Positions 36,475-49,800 are shown, counted from the stretch's first letter. The stretch is DNA of 64,000 bases from Solanum dulcamara (GCF_947179165.1 NC_077237.1:14717523-14781522), one strand, 5' to 3'. Made by a program: numbers and translations. Notes: generated by a model from the letters alone, not told the origin.

Positions 36475-37098
36475 TAGGGGTGTACATGGACCGGGTTGGT
36501 TCGGATTTTTTACAAATCAAATCAAACCATTTGTGTCGGGTTATTAAATCTATAAACTAAACCAAACCAATAAAAATCGAATTTTCGATATCAATTTTTT
36601 TGGGGGTTTTCGGGTTTTTCGGGTTTTTTAAGTTTCTCGGATTTTTCATAGTATCTAATAAAAAGCACAGAGCAATGCTTCTTAAAAAGAGTTCTAGTAC
36701 AAAATATCAATATATAAGATGTAGGCAGAACACTGTTTGAAGATTTAACTTTATAATATAACTTTATAAGATGAGCTTTTTGTATATTATTTAGATGGGT
36801 TTCTCAAGTTCAAATCTAAATGAAAGAAAGAAAACAAAAATTATGAAAAATTTTAAAAAAATATTTATAAATTATATTTTAATAAATATTTTTATGTATA
36901 ACATAATTTAAAAGTAGTATATCTATAATCGGATCGGTTTGGGTTCGATTTGACTTTTTTTAGTTAAAACCAAACCAACCCTATAATGATTGGGGTTTTT
37001 TTTCAAACACCAAACCAAGTCAAACCAAACCACTAGTCGGGTTTTTTTTTTGGTTTGTCGGTTTGGTGCGGTTTATCGATTTGCCCTGTACAGCCCTA
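36475..37098. mobile_element. hAT-type MITE with 8-bp target duplication
   Basis: 624 bp. Ends are TAGGGGTGTACA on the left and TGTACAGCCCTA on the right (TAGGGCTGTACA when inverted). CATGAAAC flanks both ends (36467-36474 and 37099-37106), the 8-bp duplication of hAT transposons. Subterminal GGTTTGG/CCAAACC repeats on both arms (for example AACTAAACCAAACCAATAAA and CCAAACCAAGTCAAACCAAA) would fold on themselves. No transposase is encoded. Confidence 0.92.
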
Positions 37099-37106
37099 CA
37101 TGAAAC

Positions 37107-38139
37107 CAAACGGTGTTCATGGCTGAGACAAATACAACAAGGAGAATCAAGAACAATTAAAGGTTAATTATCTCACATATATTGTTTAGATATACATCAA
37201 AACTCAATAGTTCAAAGATATCAAATCTACCGATTGACTGAGTATATCCGATACATGTTCAATATGAAAAGTTCAAAAGAAAACCTATTTATCCAGATGC
37301 AATTAATCCTTATTTATTAATCATAAATATTTTCTTTCATACTTTTATTATATAGACATTTCTCAATCATGTGAGGGATTGTTGGTTTTTAGATTAAGGT
37401 GTAGTGTAAATTGAAAAATGAAGGAAAATAAATTTGTACAAAGTTTATTTGTTCGTGGAAGAAATTAGATTCAAGTCACCCATATGCATGTGAATCAATC
37501 CGAATCCATTTAATAAATAAATAAATAAATAAATATTTATTATATATTAATTATATTAAATAATGAAAAGACACAATGCTTAGGACTTCTCCTGAATCAG
37601 TGTCTTTGTATGTTAAATAGTAGGAGTGTTCCTGCGTTCTTCAACAGAAAAGAAAAAAAAGAACGAAACTTCTCATCCTTCCTTTTCCAATTTCAGAAAA
37701 GTTTTCGTAAAAATTCTACGAATAAACTTCTGTAATAGGTATAATTTTAAACAGTGACTTTATATGGTATAGTTCATATTTGTACGTGATTAGACTACTA
37801 GACTAGGGAAATATAATTCAACGATCCTGCAAAGTATGTGTTTGATTATATTTTTCATCCCTTTTGCATAGGAAGTAGAAGACTCATGTGCTTTAAAAAT
37901 ACTTTTCCTTGCTTTTAAGGAATTGAAAAGAGAGTCTTCCCTCGCGCTAGGCTCAACTTCGACTTTGATTTTGAATTTGGATTTGATAAAATGATCTTCA
38001 TTATATAACTTTCCTTTTTCCGATATCATTTCACGTGGATTTTTTAGTTTAAATTTGTGGATTTTTTACCAATGGTCATTTTTGATTCACGACCAAACAA
38101 AAAGATACCTTCCTCATGAACACGTATCTTTGCACTTAT
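37107..38139. other. Intergenic DNA with a TAAA microsatellite
   Basis: (TAAA)n lies at about 37510-37533. A minus-strand open frame at 37790-38029 (79 residues, MISEKGKLYNEDHF...) shows no motif I recognise and is left unannotated. No other signal is seen. Confidence 0.5.
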
Positions 38140-38621
38140 TGCGAGAAAGTCAAAAGGAGAGGTGCACATGCACTCTCAAAGAAGAAAATGCGTATTTTAC
38201 GCATTTTAAAAGTTGTTGCATCCTTTAGCAACTTTTGACAAGAAAACACGTATTTTACACGAAAATATGTATTTTAAGCGTTTTCAGTTTTCTATAAATA
38301 GAGGTCTCTTCTCCTCATTTAGATCATCCCACAAATCCAAAAGAGTAAGAACACAAAGAGAGTTATACACTAAGATAAATATTGTAGTCTTGAGTGTCTT
38401 CTTTAGTGAGTTATTCCTTTTACAAGAGAGAAGTGTTTATTGTTGTTCTTCCTTGTATTTGAGAGCAGCGTACTCCTATATTATCATAGTAAAATTCTTC
38501 TACCCCGTGGTTTTTTTCCTCTATCTATTTGAGGGATTTCCATGTAAAATTCTCATGTCCAATTTATTTTCATTATCTATTATAATATCAAACTTTAGTT
38601 GTGATGCTTCCTGCCCTAACC
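38140..38621 (+). repeat. 5' LTR of the copia element (482 bp)
   Basis: It begins TGCGAGAAAGTCAAAAGG and aligns along its full length with the 3' LTR. The U3 part (38189-38286) is built of short repeats around TATTTTACGC and an inverted pair AAAAGTTGTTGC/GCAACTTTTG. A TATAAATA box follows at 38293-38300. Confidence 0.92.
38293..38300 (+). promoter_or_regulatory. TATA box of the copia 5' LTR
   Basis: TATAAATA, followed by a transcribed part with GAGTTATACACTAAGATA. The same box is at 42940-42947 in the 3' LTR, which points towards the glycosylase gene. Confidence 0.7.
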
Positions 38622-38622
38622 G

Positions 38623-38636
38623 TGGTATCAGAGCCC
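38623..38636 (+). other. Primer binding site of the copia element
   Basis: TGGTATCAGAGCCC, a perfect initiator Met tRNA complement, one base after the LTR. Confidence 0.95.
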
Positions 38637-38801
38637 TCGTTTATTCTATCTGTTTTATGCGAAGGTATTATCTAGGAATAGTAAATTTTCATAAATAGTA
38701 AAATTTGATGAAAAACACAATTCACGTGAATAGTAAATTTCGGTGACAGTATAGTTTGTCACGATTGTTCGCAAAAATATTCAGAAATAATCTAGAAAGG
38801 T

Positions 38802-41800
38802 GTGAAGCAAATAACAATATCGAGTACAACAAAGTTTGACATTGAGAAATTCAATGGGACTAATTTCTCATTGTGGAAATTGAAAATAAAAGCGATATTG
38901 AGAAAAAATAATTGTTTAGTTGCAATTGAAGGCAGACTCGCAGACTTTATTGATGACAGCAAGTGGAACGACATAGACAGCAAAATAGTTGCTGATCTAC
39001 ATTTGACACTAGCTGATCAAGTGTTGTCTAGTATGGCTGAAAAATGAACGGCGAAGAAAATATGGGATATTCTTACGAAATTGTACGAGGCCAAGTCTTT
39101 GCACAATAAAATCTTCTTAAAAAGAAGATTGTATGCTCTTCGAATGACAGAGTCCATGCCGGTTACTGAACACATCAATACTTTGAATACTCTATTTTCA
39201 CAACTTACAACAATGAGTTGCAAAATATAAGGGGTTGACTTGTATGATCAACTCATCATCAACCTGATGAATAATACAGACAGTCTAGTTTTCGATGAAG
39301 CTGCAGCTGCTGTCTTAGAAGAAGAAAATAGACGTAAAAATAAGGAAACAGACAAGTAAGTTCGCAGCCAGCTGAAGCTTTGAAGATGGTGAGAGGAAGA
39401 CCAACGAAACGTGGCCCCAGTAGGAGTCATAATCATGGTAGATCTAAATCAAGAAGTAAGAAAAATATCAAGTGTCACAACAAGAAAGGGCACATCAAGA
39501 AAGATTGTTGGTTCAAGAAGAAGAGTAAACACCCTAAGTCATCAAATGCTCAAGGGAATATTGCAAGTACCTCGGATGATGGTGATATTTTATATAGTGA
39601 AGCAATATCAAATAATGAAGGCAAAAAATATTTCACTGATGTCTGGATCTTGGACACAGGGACAAAATAGCACATGACTTCCCGGAGAGAATGGTTTTAT
39701 CAATATAAACCTATCTCAAGAGGATCTGTATTCATGGGAGACGATCATGCTTTGGATGTTATTGGTATTGAGTCCATCAAAATAAAGATGTATGATAGCA
39801 CGATACGCACCATTCAGGAGGTACGACATGTAAAAGACTTAAGGAAGAATCTATTGTCTTTGGGACAATTAGATAATAATGGATGTTCATATAAGACTCA
39901 TGGTGGAATTATCAAAATATCAAAAGAGAGCTTGTAGTAATGAAAGCGGAAAAACTTGCTGCAAATCTATATGTGCTTAAAGGTGAAACACACCAAGAAG
40001 GAGAAGCATCAACCGCTTCAGTAAGTTCATTTGAAGAATCAACGATGATGTGGCATCGTAAACTTGGTCATATGTCGGAACGAGGTTTGAATATTCTTAC
40101 TGAGCAAAAGCTTCTTCCTGAGCTCAAAAAGATTTCACTATCCTTTTGTGAGCATTGTGTTACCAGTAAGCAATATAGACTGAAGTTTAGCAGTTCCTCT
40201 GCTAAACGTAAGGAAATATTAGATCTGATCCACTCTGATATATGGCAAGCACTGGTGGAGTCCCTAGAAGGAGAGAAATATTTTGTGTCATTTATCGATA
40301 ATTACTTCAGGAGAAGTTGAATGTATCCAATCAAGAGAAAGACAAATATTTTTCCAATTTTCAAAGAGTTCAAAGCGCGGGTGGAACTTGAATCTGAGAA
40401 AAAGATTAATTGTTTGAGGACAGATAAGAGAGGATAATACACTGGTGATGAATTTGATAACTTCTGTAAACAAGTAGGTATTAAAAGGCAGTTCACAGTG
40501 GCATATATTCCACAACAAAATAGAGTAGCAGAGCGAATGAACAGAACCTTGTTGGAACAGAAAATAGCTATGTTGACAACTGCAGGATTGAAAAAATCAT
40601 TCTATACAGAAGTAGTCAAAATCCCTTGTTATATGATCAATTGGTCACCATCAAACGCAATTGATCTGAAAATGCCAATGGAGATGTGGATAGGAAAACT
40701 AGTTGATTATTCTTGCTTACATATATTTGAAAGCCCTACTTATGTTATGTACAATACCCAAGAAAAATCAAAGTTGGATCCAAAATCTAGGGAATGCATT
40801 TTCTTAGGATATGCTGATAGAGTCAAGGGGTATAGCTTGTGGGATCTCACTGCCTGCAAGGTGGTAATCAGTAGAAATGTTGTATTTGTTGAAAATAAGA
40901 TACAAGCAAAAGAAGATAGCACTTCGAAAGAAAAATCAGAGACTACTACAGTTGAAATTGAAGAAATAGAAGAAGTTTCAGTTTCTTCTGAAGCAGCACC
41001 AGAGCACAAAGTACAAGAGAAAACTAAGATCAAAACTGTAGAAGTTCGACGGTCAACTAGGGAGAGAAGAAAAGCAACTTGGAACTCAGATTATTCTACG
41101 GAGGGTAATGTTGCATACTGTCTATTAACAGAGGATGGAGAGCCTTCAAGATGGAGAGCCTTCAACTTTTCACGAGGCTATGAAAGGCCAAGAATCATCT
41201 CTGTGGTTGGCAGCAATGCGAGAAGAAATTGAAGCTCTTCATAAAAATAAAACATGGGATCTTATTCAATTACCACAAGGAAGGAAGGCCATTGGAAAAA
41301 AAATGGGTTTACAAGATCAAACGCAATGATAATGATCAAGTGAAAAAGTATCGTGCAAGATTGGTGGAAAAAGAATTCGCTCAGAAAGAAGGTATAGACT
41401 TTAATGAGATATTTTCTCCGGTGGTTCGACTCACAACAATTCGAGTGGTCCTAGCAATGTATGCTACATTTGACTTGTACTTAGAGCATTTAGATGTCAA
41501 AACAGTATTTCTTCATGGAAAGCTTGAAGAAGAAATTTGCATGCTCCAACCAGAAGGTTTTGAAGAACAGGAAAAGGAGAACTTGATTTGCAGGTTGAAC
41601 AAATCTCTATACGATCTCAAACAGGAGCAGAGGTGTTGGTATAAGAGATTTGATTCCTTCATTATAAGCCTTGGATACAACAGACATAATTCAGATCCTT
41701 GTGTTTATTATAAGAGATTTGGTGATGACGATTTTATTATTTTGCTATTGTATGTTGATGACATATTGGTAGCAGACCGCAATAAAGATCGTCTCACAAA

Positions 41801-42681
41801 TTTAAAGGCACAGTTGGCTAAGGAGTTTGAAATGAAGAACTTAGGACCAGCAAACAAGATTCTAGGAATGCAAATTCATCGAGACAGAAATAATAGGAAG
41901 ATTTGGCTTTCTCAAGAGAACTACTTGAAGAAAATCTTGCGGGCTTCAAGATGCAAGACTGTAAGTCAATTTCTACCCCACTTTTTATTAATTTCAAGTT
42001 ATCCTCAAGTATGAGTCCTAGAAATGAAGAAGAGATGATGGAGATATCTCGAGTACCGTATGCATCAGCAGTGGGAAGTTTCATATTCGTCATGGTATGT
42101 ACAAGACCTGGCATTGCACAAGCAGTAGAGTGGTTAGTCGATACATGGCTAATCCTAGTAGAGAGAATTGGAATACTGTTAAGAGGATCCTAAGATATAT
42201 CAAGGGTACCTCATATCTTGCAATATGTTATGGAGGATCAGACTTTACTGTTAAAGGTTATGCTGATTCAGATTATGAAAGTGATCTTAAGAAATGCAAG
42301 TCCACTACAAATTATGTGTTTATTCTTGCTGGAGGAGCTGTAAGTTGGGTTTCAAAACTGTAGTCTATCGTGGCTACATCTACGACGGAAGCAGAATATG
42401 TAGCAGTTACACAAGCTAGCAAAGAGACAATATGGATGCAGATGTTACTAGAGGAGCTCAAGCACAAACAAGAGAAGGTTGCTCTATTTTGTGACAGTCA
42501 GAGCGTTTTGCATCTTACAAAGAATTCGGCATTTCATTCAAGGACAAAGCACGTACGAGTTCAATATCACTTTGTTCGTGAGAAGGTGGAAGAAGACAGT
42601 ATGGATATTCAGAAAATTTACACTAATGACAACCTAGCAGATATGTTTATGAAGCCGATCAACAGTTATAAGTTTATATGA
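38802..42681 (+). pseudogene. copia gag-pol polyprotein remnant
   Basis: Order: gag (38802-39340, KFNGTNFSLWKLKIKAIL); a zinc knuckle at about 39466-39507 whose second Cys is lost (CHNKKGHIKKDC); protease (WILDTGT, 39642-39662); the integrase zinc domain (MWHRKLGHMSERG, 40048); the integrase core (40216-40680, LIHSDIW, YIPQQNRVAERMN); RT (41229-42014, YVDDILVA near 41750); and RNase H (42097-42681, STTEAEYVA, LADMFMKPI). In-frame stops lie at 39045-39047, 39228-39230, 39668-39670, 40318-40320 and 40436-40438, and there are frameshifts near 41150-41330, 41960 and 42150. The YVDD site is intact but no full polyprotein can be made. Confidence 0.94.
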
Positions 42682-42778
42682 TGTCGATCTTCTATTGGCC
42701 TAGCAGAAACGTCACATTGCAGTAGTTAGGTAGAAAGGATAGTGTGAAGACTTAATTGATTCTCAATTAAATCTTCAA

Positions 42779-42787
42779 GTGGGAGAA
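42779..42787 (+). other. Polypurine tract of the copia element
   Basis: GTGGGAGAA directly before the 3' LTR, the usual form in plant copia elements. Confidence 0.85.
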
Positions 42788-43264
42788 TGAAAGAAAGTCA
42801 AAAAGGGAGGTACACATGCACCGTCCAAGAAGAAAACGTGTATTTTACGCGTTTCAAAAGTTGTTGCCTCATTTATCAACTTTTGACAAAAAATGTGTAT
42901 TTTACACGAAAATGCGCATTTTACGCGTTTTCAGATTCCTATAAATAGAGGGCCTCTTGCCCTCATTTAGACATCCCATCCAAAAGAGTTAGAACACAAA
43001 GAGAGTTTTACACCAAGATAAATATTATAGTCTTGAGTGTCATCTTTAGTGAGTTATTCCTTTTACAAGAGAGAAGTGTTTAGTGTTGTTTTCTCCTTGT
43101 ATTTAGAGCAGTGTACTCCCATATTATCATAGTAAAATCTTTCTACCCTGTGGTTTTTCTCCTCTATCTGTTTGAGGGATTTTCACGTAAAATTCTCGTA
43201 TTCAATTTATTTTCATTATTTATTATCATATCAAAATTTAGTTGTGGTGCTTCCTCCCCTATCA
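42788..43264 (+). repeat. 3' LTR of the copia element (477 bp)
   Basis: TGAAAGAAAGTCAAAAAGGG to CTATCA. It ends 574 bp short of the stop codon of the glycosylase gene, and the two are transcribed towards each other. Confidence 0.92.
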
Positions 43265-43269
43265 CTTGT

Positions 43270-43837
43270 TCCACTCCAATTGTTAGGTTATAAATTTTTG
43301 AAGGTTTCGCCTCATTTTTCAGACACTGAAACAAACAAAAACCTTTCTTCTTTTCAAAGGCGAAATTACTAAGTGTCGTGTGATCTGCTTTATTTGTTGA
43401 GTTGTCTGAACTTTTAAAATTTCTATTACCATTATTGCAGAATAGTGTTCCATCTTGGAAATAATTAATCCACAACCTTAAGACAATTGTAAGGGAATTA
43501 AAATTCCTTTAGGAAACTTAGTTTTCTGTTGGACTCGAAACTTAATTATTCTAATTTCTAACTTTTCTATTTTGTTTACATTTCTAGTATAATTTTAAAC
43601 ACAATGATATAGTAGGTTTCAAATTTTCATTTTACTCTTAACTAAACTAACAATGACATGCATGAGATGTTAAAAGATTACAAAATTTAAAGAATATTTT
43701 TAGTAAATATTGAAGCAGCTTCACTTTTGGTCTTGGAATAGATAATTGAACATGGGAAGAAAAACAAAAAAACAGATATATTGTGCTTAATCCCAGGTGA
43801 TGTAATTGACAGAAAGTGTACACATTTTTAATGCTCT
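43270..43837. other. Spacer between the copia 3' LTR and the glycosylase stop codon
   Basis: No independent gene is seen. The right part should hold the 3' UTR of the glycosylase gene on the minus strand; I could not place a polyadenylation signal with confidence. Confidence 0.5.
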
Positions 43838-46800
43838 TCAATCTTCTGAAGACCTTTTTGCTCTTCCTGACTTGCTTATTGGACGATGAAGGTCAAGGGG
43901 AAGAGATCCAGGACTTCGTGTTTCGCGGTTAAAGCCTCTCAGACATACATTTCCTGCAACACTTGAGAAAAGTGAATTCAGTTTGCATACACAATACATC
44001 AGTGTCGTCAAAAAATTATACTGTTTAGCTAGATTAAAAGTTTGGTTTAATGTATAAATACTACTCTATATGTTAACTTCACTTGTTTTTTTTTATATTA
44101 TGACACCCCTTAGTAAAATTCTTGGTTCCACCACTACATCAAATTCTGAAAATTCTTTAGGTGACCTTTATCATATATGTTATACACACAAGATCATGTC
44201 TCTTAGCATATGATGTACATTTTCTTTTTTTAGTTAAATTTGTTGCTAAGTAGTAAGTTCCATTAGTTGTCGTAAGAATGTTGAATAATGAAAAAACATA
44301 ATGTTTATCAGAATGGAAGTTGTGGCAATTATGAAAGAAATCAGTTCATACCTCTCCAAAAGCAATTCTGTACTTCTTTTGTTGACATCCCTGAATTCAC
44401 AAAAGACACTTTATCAGTGGAGGAGTCGGGAATTGGGGAAGGGCATGGAAATTTTCTTCTCAGTCGTGTCAAGGGTGTGCAAAATTAAATATACGCACAT
44501 AATAACTAACATTTCACCTCTATACAACACATAATTTTCCGGTGTAGGGTATGCACCAAACGACCCTTCACCTACGGTGGCTCCGCCCGTGTACTTTATA
44601 ATATAGAATTTCCCAAGTTATGGCATTTTTCAGCTATTTAATTAAACAGCTATTGTGTGTCTCTACCTCTAAATATTGCTCTGATGGAGGAGCCACAGTA
44701 TAGGGTCTTTCTTGGCAAATTCCATATCCATGCCCTTGGGACTTCAATTGGCTGTTGAGTGGACTCTTCATCTGCAAAAACCTGCATAAATCTCTTTATT
44801 AGTATTTCTCAAACAAATTAATTAAAGACTTAGATGTGAAATGGTTGCATGACTTAGAGCCTGTTTGGTTGGATTTATTTTAAATAACTTATAAGTTGAA
44901 AACTGTTTATAAGTTTTAAAAAAATAAGTAGGTGTAACCCAACTTATTTTTCAACTTATAAGCTGTTTTCAACTTATAAGTTGCTTAAAATAAGTCCATC
45001 CAAACAAACTCAATTATTTATTAGGGCTTATTTTAAGCACAAAATGACTTTAAGTTGGTCAGCCAAACACTCAAAAAAGCGAAAACAACTTATAAGTCAA
45101 TCAAAATGGGACTCTTAGTACATTATTGTATTACCATGAAAATTAAGAATAGAAGATAAAATTCACCTCATTTACTTGGAAATATGTTCCGTTGAGTGGA
45201 AATTTTCCCTTATTTGCTGTTCGACACGGAATCTGAAGATGATCTTATGAGTTAGTTTTATTGGATATCCCAATCCAGGAAGTAATTGTTAAGTCCTAAA
45301 AAAAATTCTCACCAGAAGTGTCCCACTAACAGTCTGAATATTGTTTCCTGCGCCTATATTTGATGCATCAAACTTGTTTTGAGTTTCATCGCAATTACAG
45401 GATTCATGCTTCTCTTTTGTAGGTTCTTCTGAAGTTGCATTTCCTGTGCAGTACAGAAGTGTCAGTTCACTATGATTATCCTGCATAGACCACATTTTTG
45501 TGCTCTTTTTTAATATAAAGTTAGTCCATTCAAGTAAAACTTTTTGGGAAGCAATGACCTGGTGTCCTTATAACAAGTAGATATGGGCAAGGGTCTTCCG
45601 GTTCTCGCTTCTCTAGCTGCATTTATAAGTTTTAGTCAACTTCACCAAATCAAAAGGCATGATGAATAAATCATTGCTTTCATGTTGGTGACCTAACTTA
45701 CCCCTTCTAACAGAGGATGTGAATCTGGAAGTTCATAGCTGCAACGCATAGAAAAAATGTTTAATGTCCATCCCCTTTATAACACTCTCGCAGATTTTGT
45801 TTTCTTATATCCATTTTTCAGCTCTATAATAAGATTCGTAATGTGCACACATAGGCTTCCCAAGTAATGTCAGTTAAATGGTGAAAATAAATGGAACTTA
45901 CACTTGGTGCTCCGTCCTTAACCGACCTATATGCTTCAATTTAGGCAAAGGTGCTTCTTGAGTAGCAATGACCAAAGCTTTAGATAAATCCGTGTCTTTT
46001 GTTGAGAGATCATTCTCATCTATGTAACTTAACAAGTTTTCCATGAATGCCTGGCAATCAAATGTGATGGTAGGTATGTCACTGGCACAATAATCTTCGA
46101 TGTCTGTTTCTCCAATACATTCAAGTGCTGGATAGGTGATAAGCTCATTCAGATGATCTCCCGTCAAATGTTGTGAATTTGAGGCTTCCCCAAAAGAAGA
46201 AACAAGATTTGCTTGAGAACTGTCAGCACATGAGTATGCACTGTCTACAGGTACTAAAGCAGTATCGATATTTGCAGAGCTCGTTTCCCCTGGCCCCGTC
46301 AGGAGAAGTCTTGCACTGCATCAATGTTCAATAGGCATACTTAAGAAGAGAATATTATACTGTTTCTACATATTTCTATCAACATGATTTAATTTCTGAA
46401 TGTTCCGAAAGAAGATCATTGCAATGATTTCAAATAGAACTAAGAACGCTTGTTAAGTTTGTCTGGAAGTATATATTTAGAAGCTTCAACGGTAGGAAGA
46501 TATAATATATGGTTAATAATCAAGGTAATTTCAGCAAGAGAAAACCTTGTAAAAGCACTTGCAAAGTGTCTACATTCTGCTTTCATTGGACATGCATTAC
46601 AATTTGGGCTTGATTTTGTACAGAAGACCTGTGTGCAACCAAATTACAGTCCCAAAATTCAAGAAAAGCAATTTAATATTAATGAGAACAAACAAACCTT
46701 TCCGAAGGTAATCATCTGATGATGAAATTCATATCTACAAGCAACCACAAAGGAACAAAATGATTTTCACTAATATTATGTCAGAATAATCAACTATTAA

Positions 46801-49800
46801 ATTAAGAGTATATATCTTTAAGTCTGAAGGTGAGCTTTCTCGAGTCGATCCTTACAGTGTTAGATAATTGAGTGTGCATAACCGTGGCCAGAGATACTTG
46901 TGAACATCTTTGACATTCGGGTACCTAAAGTATGACATTCAGGAGCATGGAGAAAAACTTGAAAAATGAAAATTTGATAGCATCAACTGATAAATCCAAA
47001 TTCTTACATATTCAAAAGATGCATTTCTTGTCCTCTTGGAAGTGGTTGAATAGGTACCCAACCCAGTCTCACGAGTACTCGTCCTACATTTGTATCAACC
47101 TAATAAAATAATAATGAGTGTTAATGATAAAGCTCATAGACCACATTAAAACGTGTTTACGATATAAACTTACTGGGAAGGCTTGGTGTTGGAGAGTTAG
47201 CAACCTTATGCATTCCACACTTTTCATTCCCAAACCATAAATGCTCAGCAAGTACTCCCTGCAAGAAACAGATTTCTCGATCAACTACACTTTCAAAGCT
47301 CAGTTAACTTAATGTATTTCCTATCTCGCCAACTATTTAACTTTTTCGAATTCATACAAAAAGAAAGTGCAGAAATTACTTAGCCTTTTCTGGTTGAACT
47401 TCACGTAGCCATTCTAGATCCACATTCCCTTGTTCCAGGATCAAGCGGTTGATAAAATTCTGCATGAAGTGAGCAGGTAATTTATTGCATTACTGATTGA
47501 TTTCCAAAGTAATTCTTAGCCCAACATCGTTTACCTTAATTCTTAGTGCAAGCTTTTTGTCCATTCCCCTTTGCATGATAGCTTTCGATATCTCATCTGC
47601 TGTTGCAGCATGGACTGCATGCCAATCTATGGCATCTAATGTGCCATCACTTCTTTCTTTGGGATTAACAAAGGAAGATGACTTCCTTATATTTTCCCAT
47701 TCAATGGCTTCACTTTCCAAGTCTGCATTTTTACTTTTCCTTCTTAAGATTTGTTCAGCTTGCTGATTTCTTGTCTCCTTTTTCTTCTTCCCCCTATTCG
47801 GATTTGTTCTTCGGTTTATCCCCTGGTTCTTAATATTAGAACTTCCTTTTGAGGATTTCTCTAGCTTGGTCTTTCCATTTTCGTTGTGGAATGTTGATTT
47901 TAAACTGACTTCATTACAAGGATATTGAGCAGCAAGGGACATGAAAGCAGAGCTGCAAATGCATTAGCATAGACAAATTGAGATTACTATTCAGATTCTT
48001 AATGAACACATTAATAATCCCTTGTGAAAGTTCCTTGCATACAATCTCCAATACCTTGATAAGTTGTCCGCGACATTTTGAGCCAGGAAAACCCCAGCCA
48101 CAGAATCTACAATTGAACCTTTCCACTGTGAGAACTGTCTATTACCTGTCAATATATAATATTCCCCCAGTTATGTCATCCTGAAGACACCGACTAAACA
48201 TATTCTCTTTACATGATAATGAAAGAAAATGAATTATTTCCTCAACGTTATCTTACTCATGCTGATAAGTGATAAAGAAAAACTCCAGTTGCAGATACCA
48301 TTCTTCAACATCTACAAATTACATTTATCTGGTTCTTGTCATGTTTTATTTATAGGGAAACACTAAAAGTCGGAAAAGATTACAATCAAAGCCTTAGTTT
48401 GAGTCTCACTAAGAGAAATTTCCAAGAAACACGTGAATTTGTGGTCATATTAAGTGATGCATAAACAGGCATTTTGATACTTCAAAAGTCGAGTCTTTAA
48501 AGAGTAATAGTCTTTTTCATCTTTGGAGATACTATTTTGCTTTGACGATGTTCTCGATGAAATCTTTGTGCAAGGTGTACTTTACAAACAGTTGGCAGTA
48601 GTTTTTCTGTTTGCATTTGGTTTGCTAGAGTGATCTTTCAATAATGCTCTAGAGTTTTCTGGTGGTTACACTTTACGAACATGTGCTAGTTTGTCGAACT
48701 TCTATGATATTTCTGTATCCTTGAATTCGTGGAATTACATATGCTATTGTTTTTATTTATGCTACATACATTTGTAATTCACAGAGTTGCATACAAGAAA
48801 ATAATTAGATCACAGTTTGATACTGAGTTTAATGAAGGAAAGAGTCATAGAATCTTAATTAAAATACAAGCATAAAACGATACCTTGGATAAGATGCATG
48901 CGAGAAATGAATGATATCACCCGTCCGTGGAACAATGTCCTCTCTATTTCCCATCTTACATCACACTTTTCAGATTTGCAGCCTTCATGTTCCGGTTTTT
49001 CCATCAAAAAATTCCATTCTCGTATTGTTTCCTCATCAAGGATTACTTTTGTTCTCAAGATCATTTTGTCTGTGTCACTAGGTGTTTCATTGATTGGAAC
49101 TTGAGCATCTTTCTTCTTGAGATGGATTTGAGAATTCTTACCATGTTTCACTATGTGTCTACTTTTACTGCTAGATTCTTGAAGCCTTGGTTTTTTGTGA
49201 ATGGGAAGGCTGGCATCCTTCTTTGGACTGTCCTTTAAACCTTTAAAAAGTTATATCAAAGGAAATATATAATTTCTTGTTAAATTTCATGTCATATTAT
49301 AAATCCAAGTAAGTTGTATAACCACACAAACCACCATCTTCATTACCTTCTGTAATAGAAAATGTTGATGTTTTCCGCTTCTTGTTCTGCTCTTCCTGAA
49401 AGGATGGCTCAACTGTTTTGCACTTGTTATATCTCTGATTCTTCTTAAACCGTCGATGGTACACCTGAAATGGATAGTTTGGGTTAGAACGAGAGAAGAC
49501 GATAGTGAAACAACATTTGTAGTAATAAATTTTGCCTTGACAGGCTTGTTATGCCCTTCAATGAATGGCTGAACTTTTTCGCACTTGTTACGTCTTCTAT
49601 GGTACACCTGCAACGGAGCATAATAGCATACGACTGTGAAACAAATGAACATTTTCAGGATTGACGGTGAAGAAATAAGGGGAAACTTTTACTTTGAGAG
49701 TCTTGGAAGGAACTGATAATGAACCAAGCTTTTTTGATGAGCTTTTTTTCAAGCCTTTATATCTGTGTTTTTCTTCATCATCTGCTGGAAAATAAATCAG

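Larger units (their letters stand above)
38140..43264 (+). mobile_element. Ty1/copia retrotransposon (Tork/Tnt1-like)
   Basis: Complete copy of 5.1 kb: LTR 38140-38621, primer binding site 38623-38636, gag-pol in copia order (integrase before RT), polypurine tract 42779-42787, LTR 42788-43264. CTTAT on the left (38135-38139) and CTTGT on the right (43265-43269) form a target duplication with one mismatch. The LTRs differ by several percent by eye, so the copy is not recent. The protein resembles the Tnt1/Tork group; the lineage call is an inference from motifs. Confidence 0.95.

Noticed and set aside
37790..38029. 79-codon minus-strand frame with some normal-looking composition
   Set aside because: No recognised motif, no conserved neighbour, and no clear promoter or splice context; not enough to call a gene.
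46450..46719. 89-codon plus-strand frame in the glycosylase gene
   Set aside because: It is antisense to exon 15 and flanking introns.
47490..47534. Extension of exon 9 of the glycosylase into an open stretch ending at 47490
   Set aside because: The open frame continues 15 codons past a GTAAAC donor at 47534, but the family continues with the sequence of exon 10 (NFINRLI), so the donor is used.
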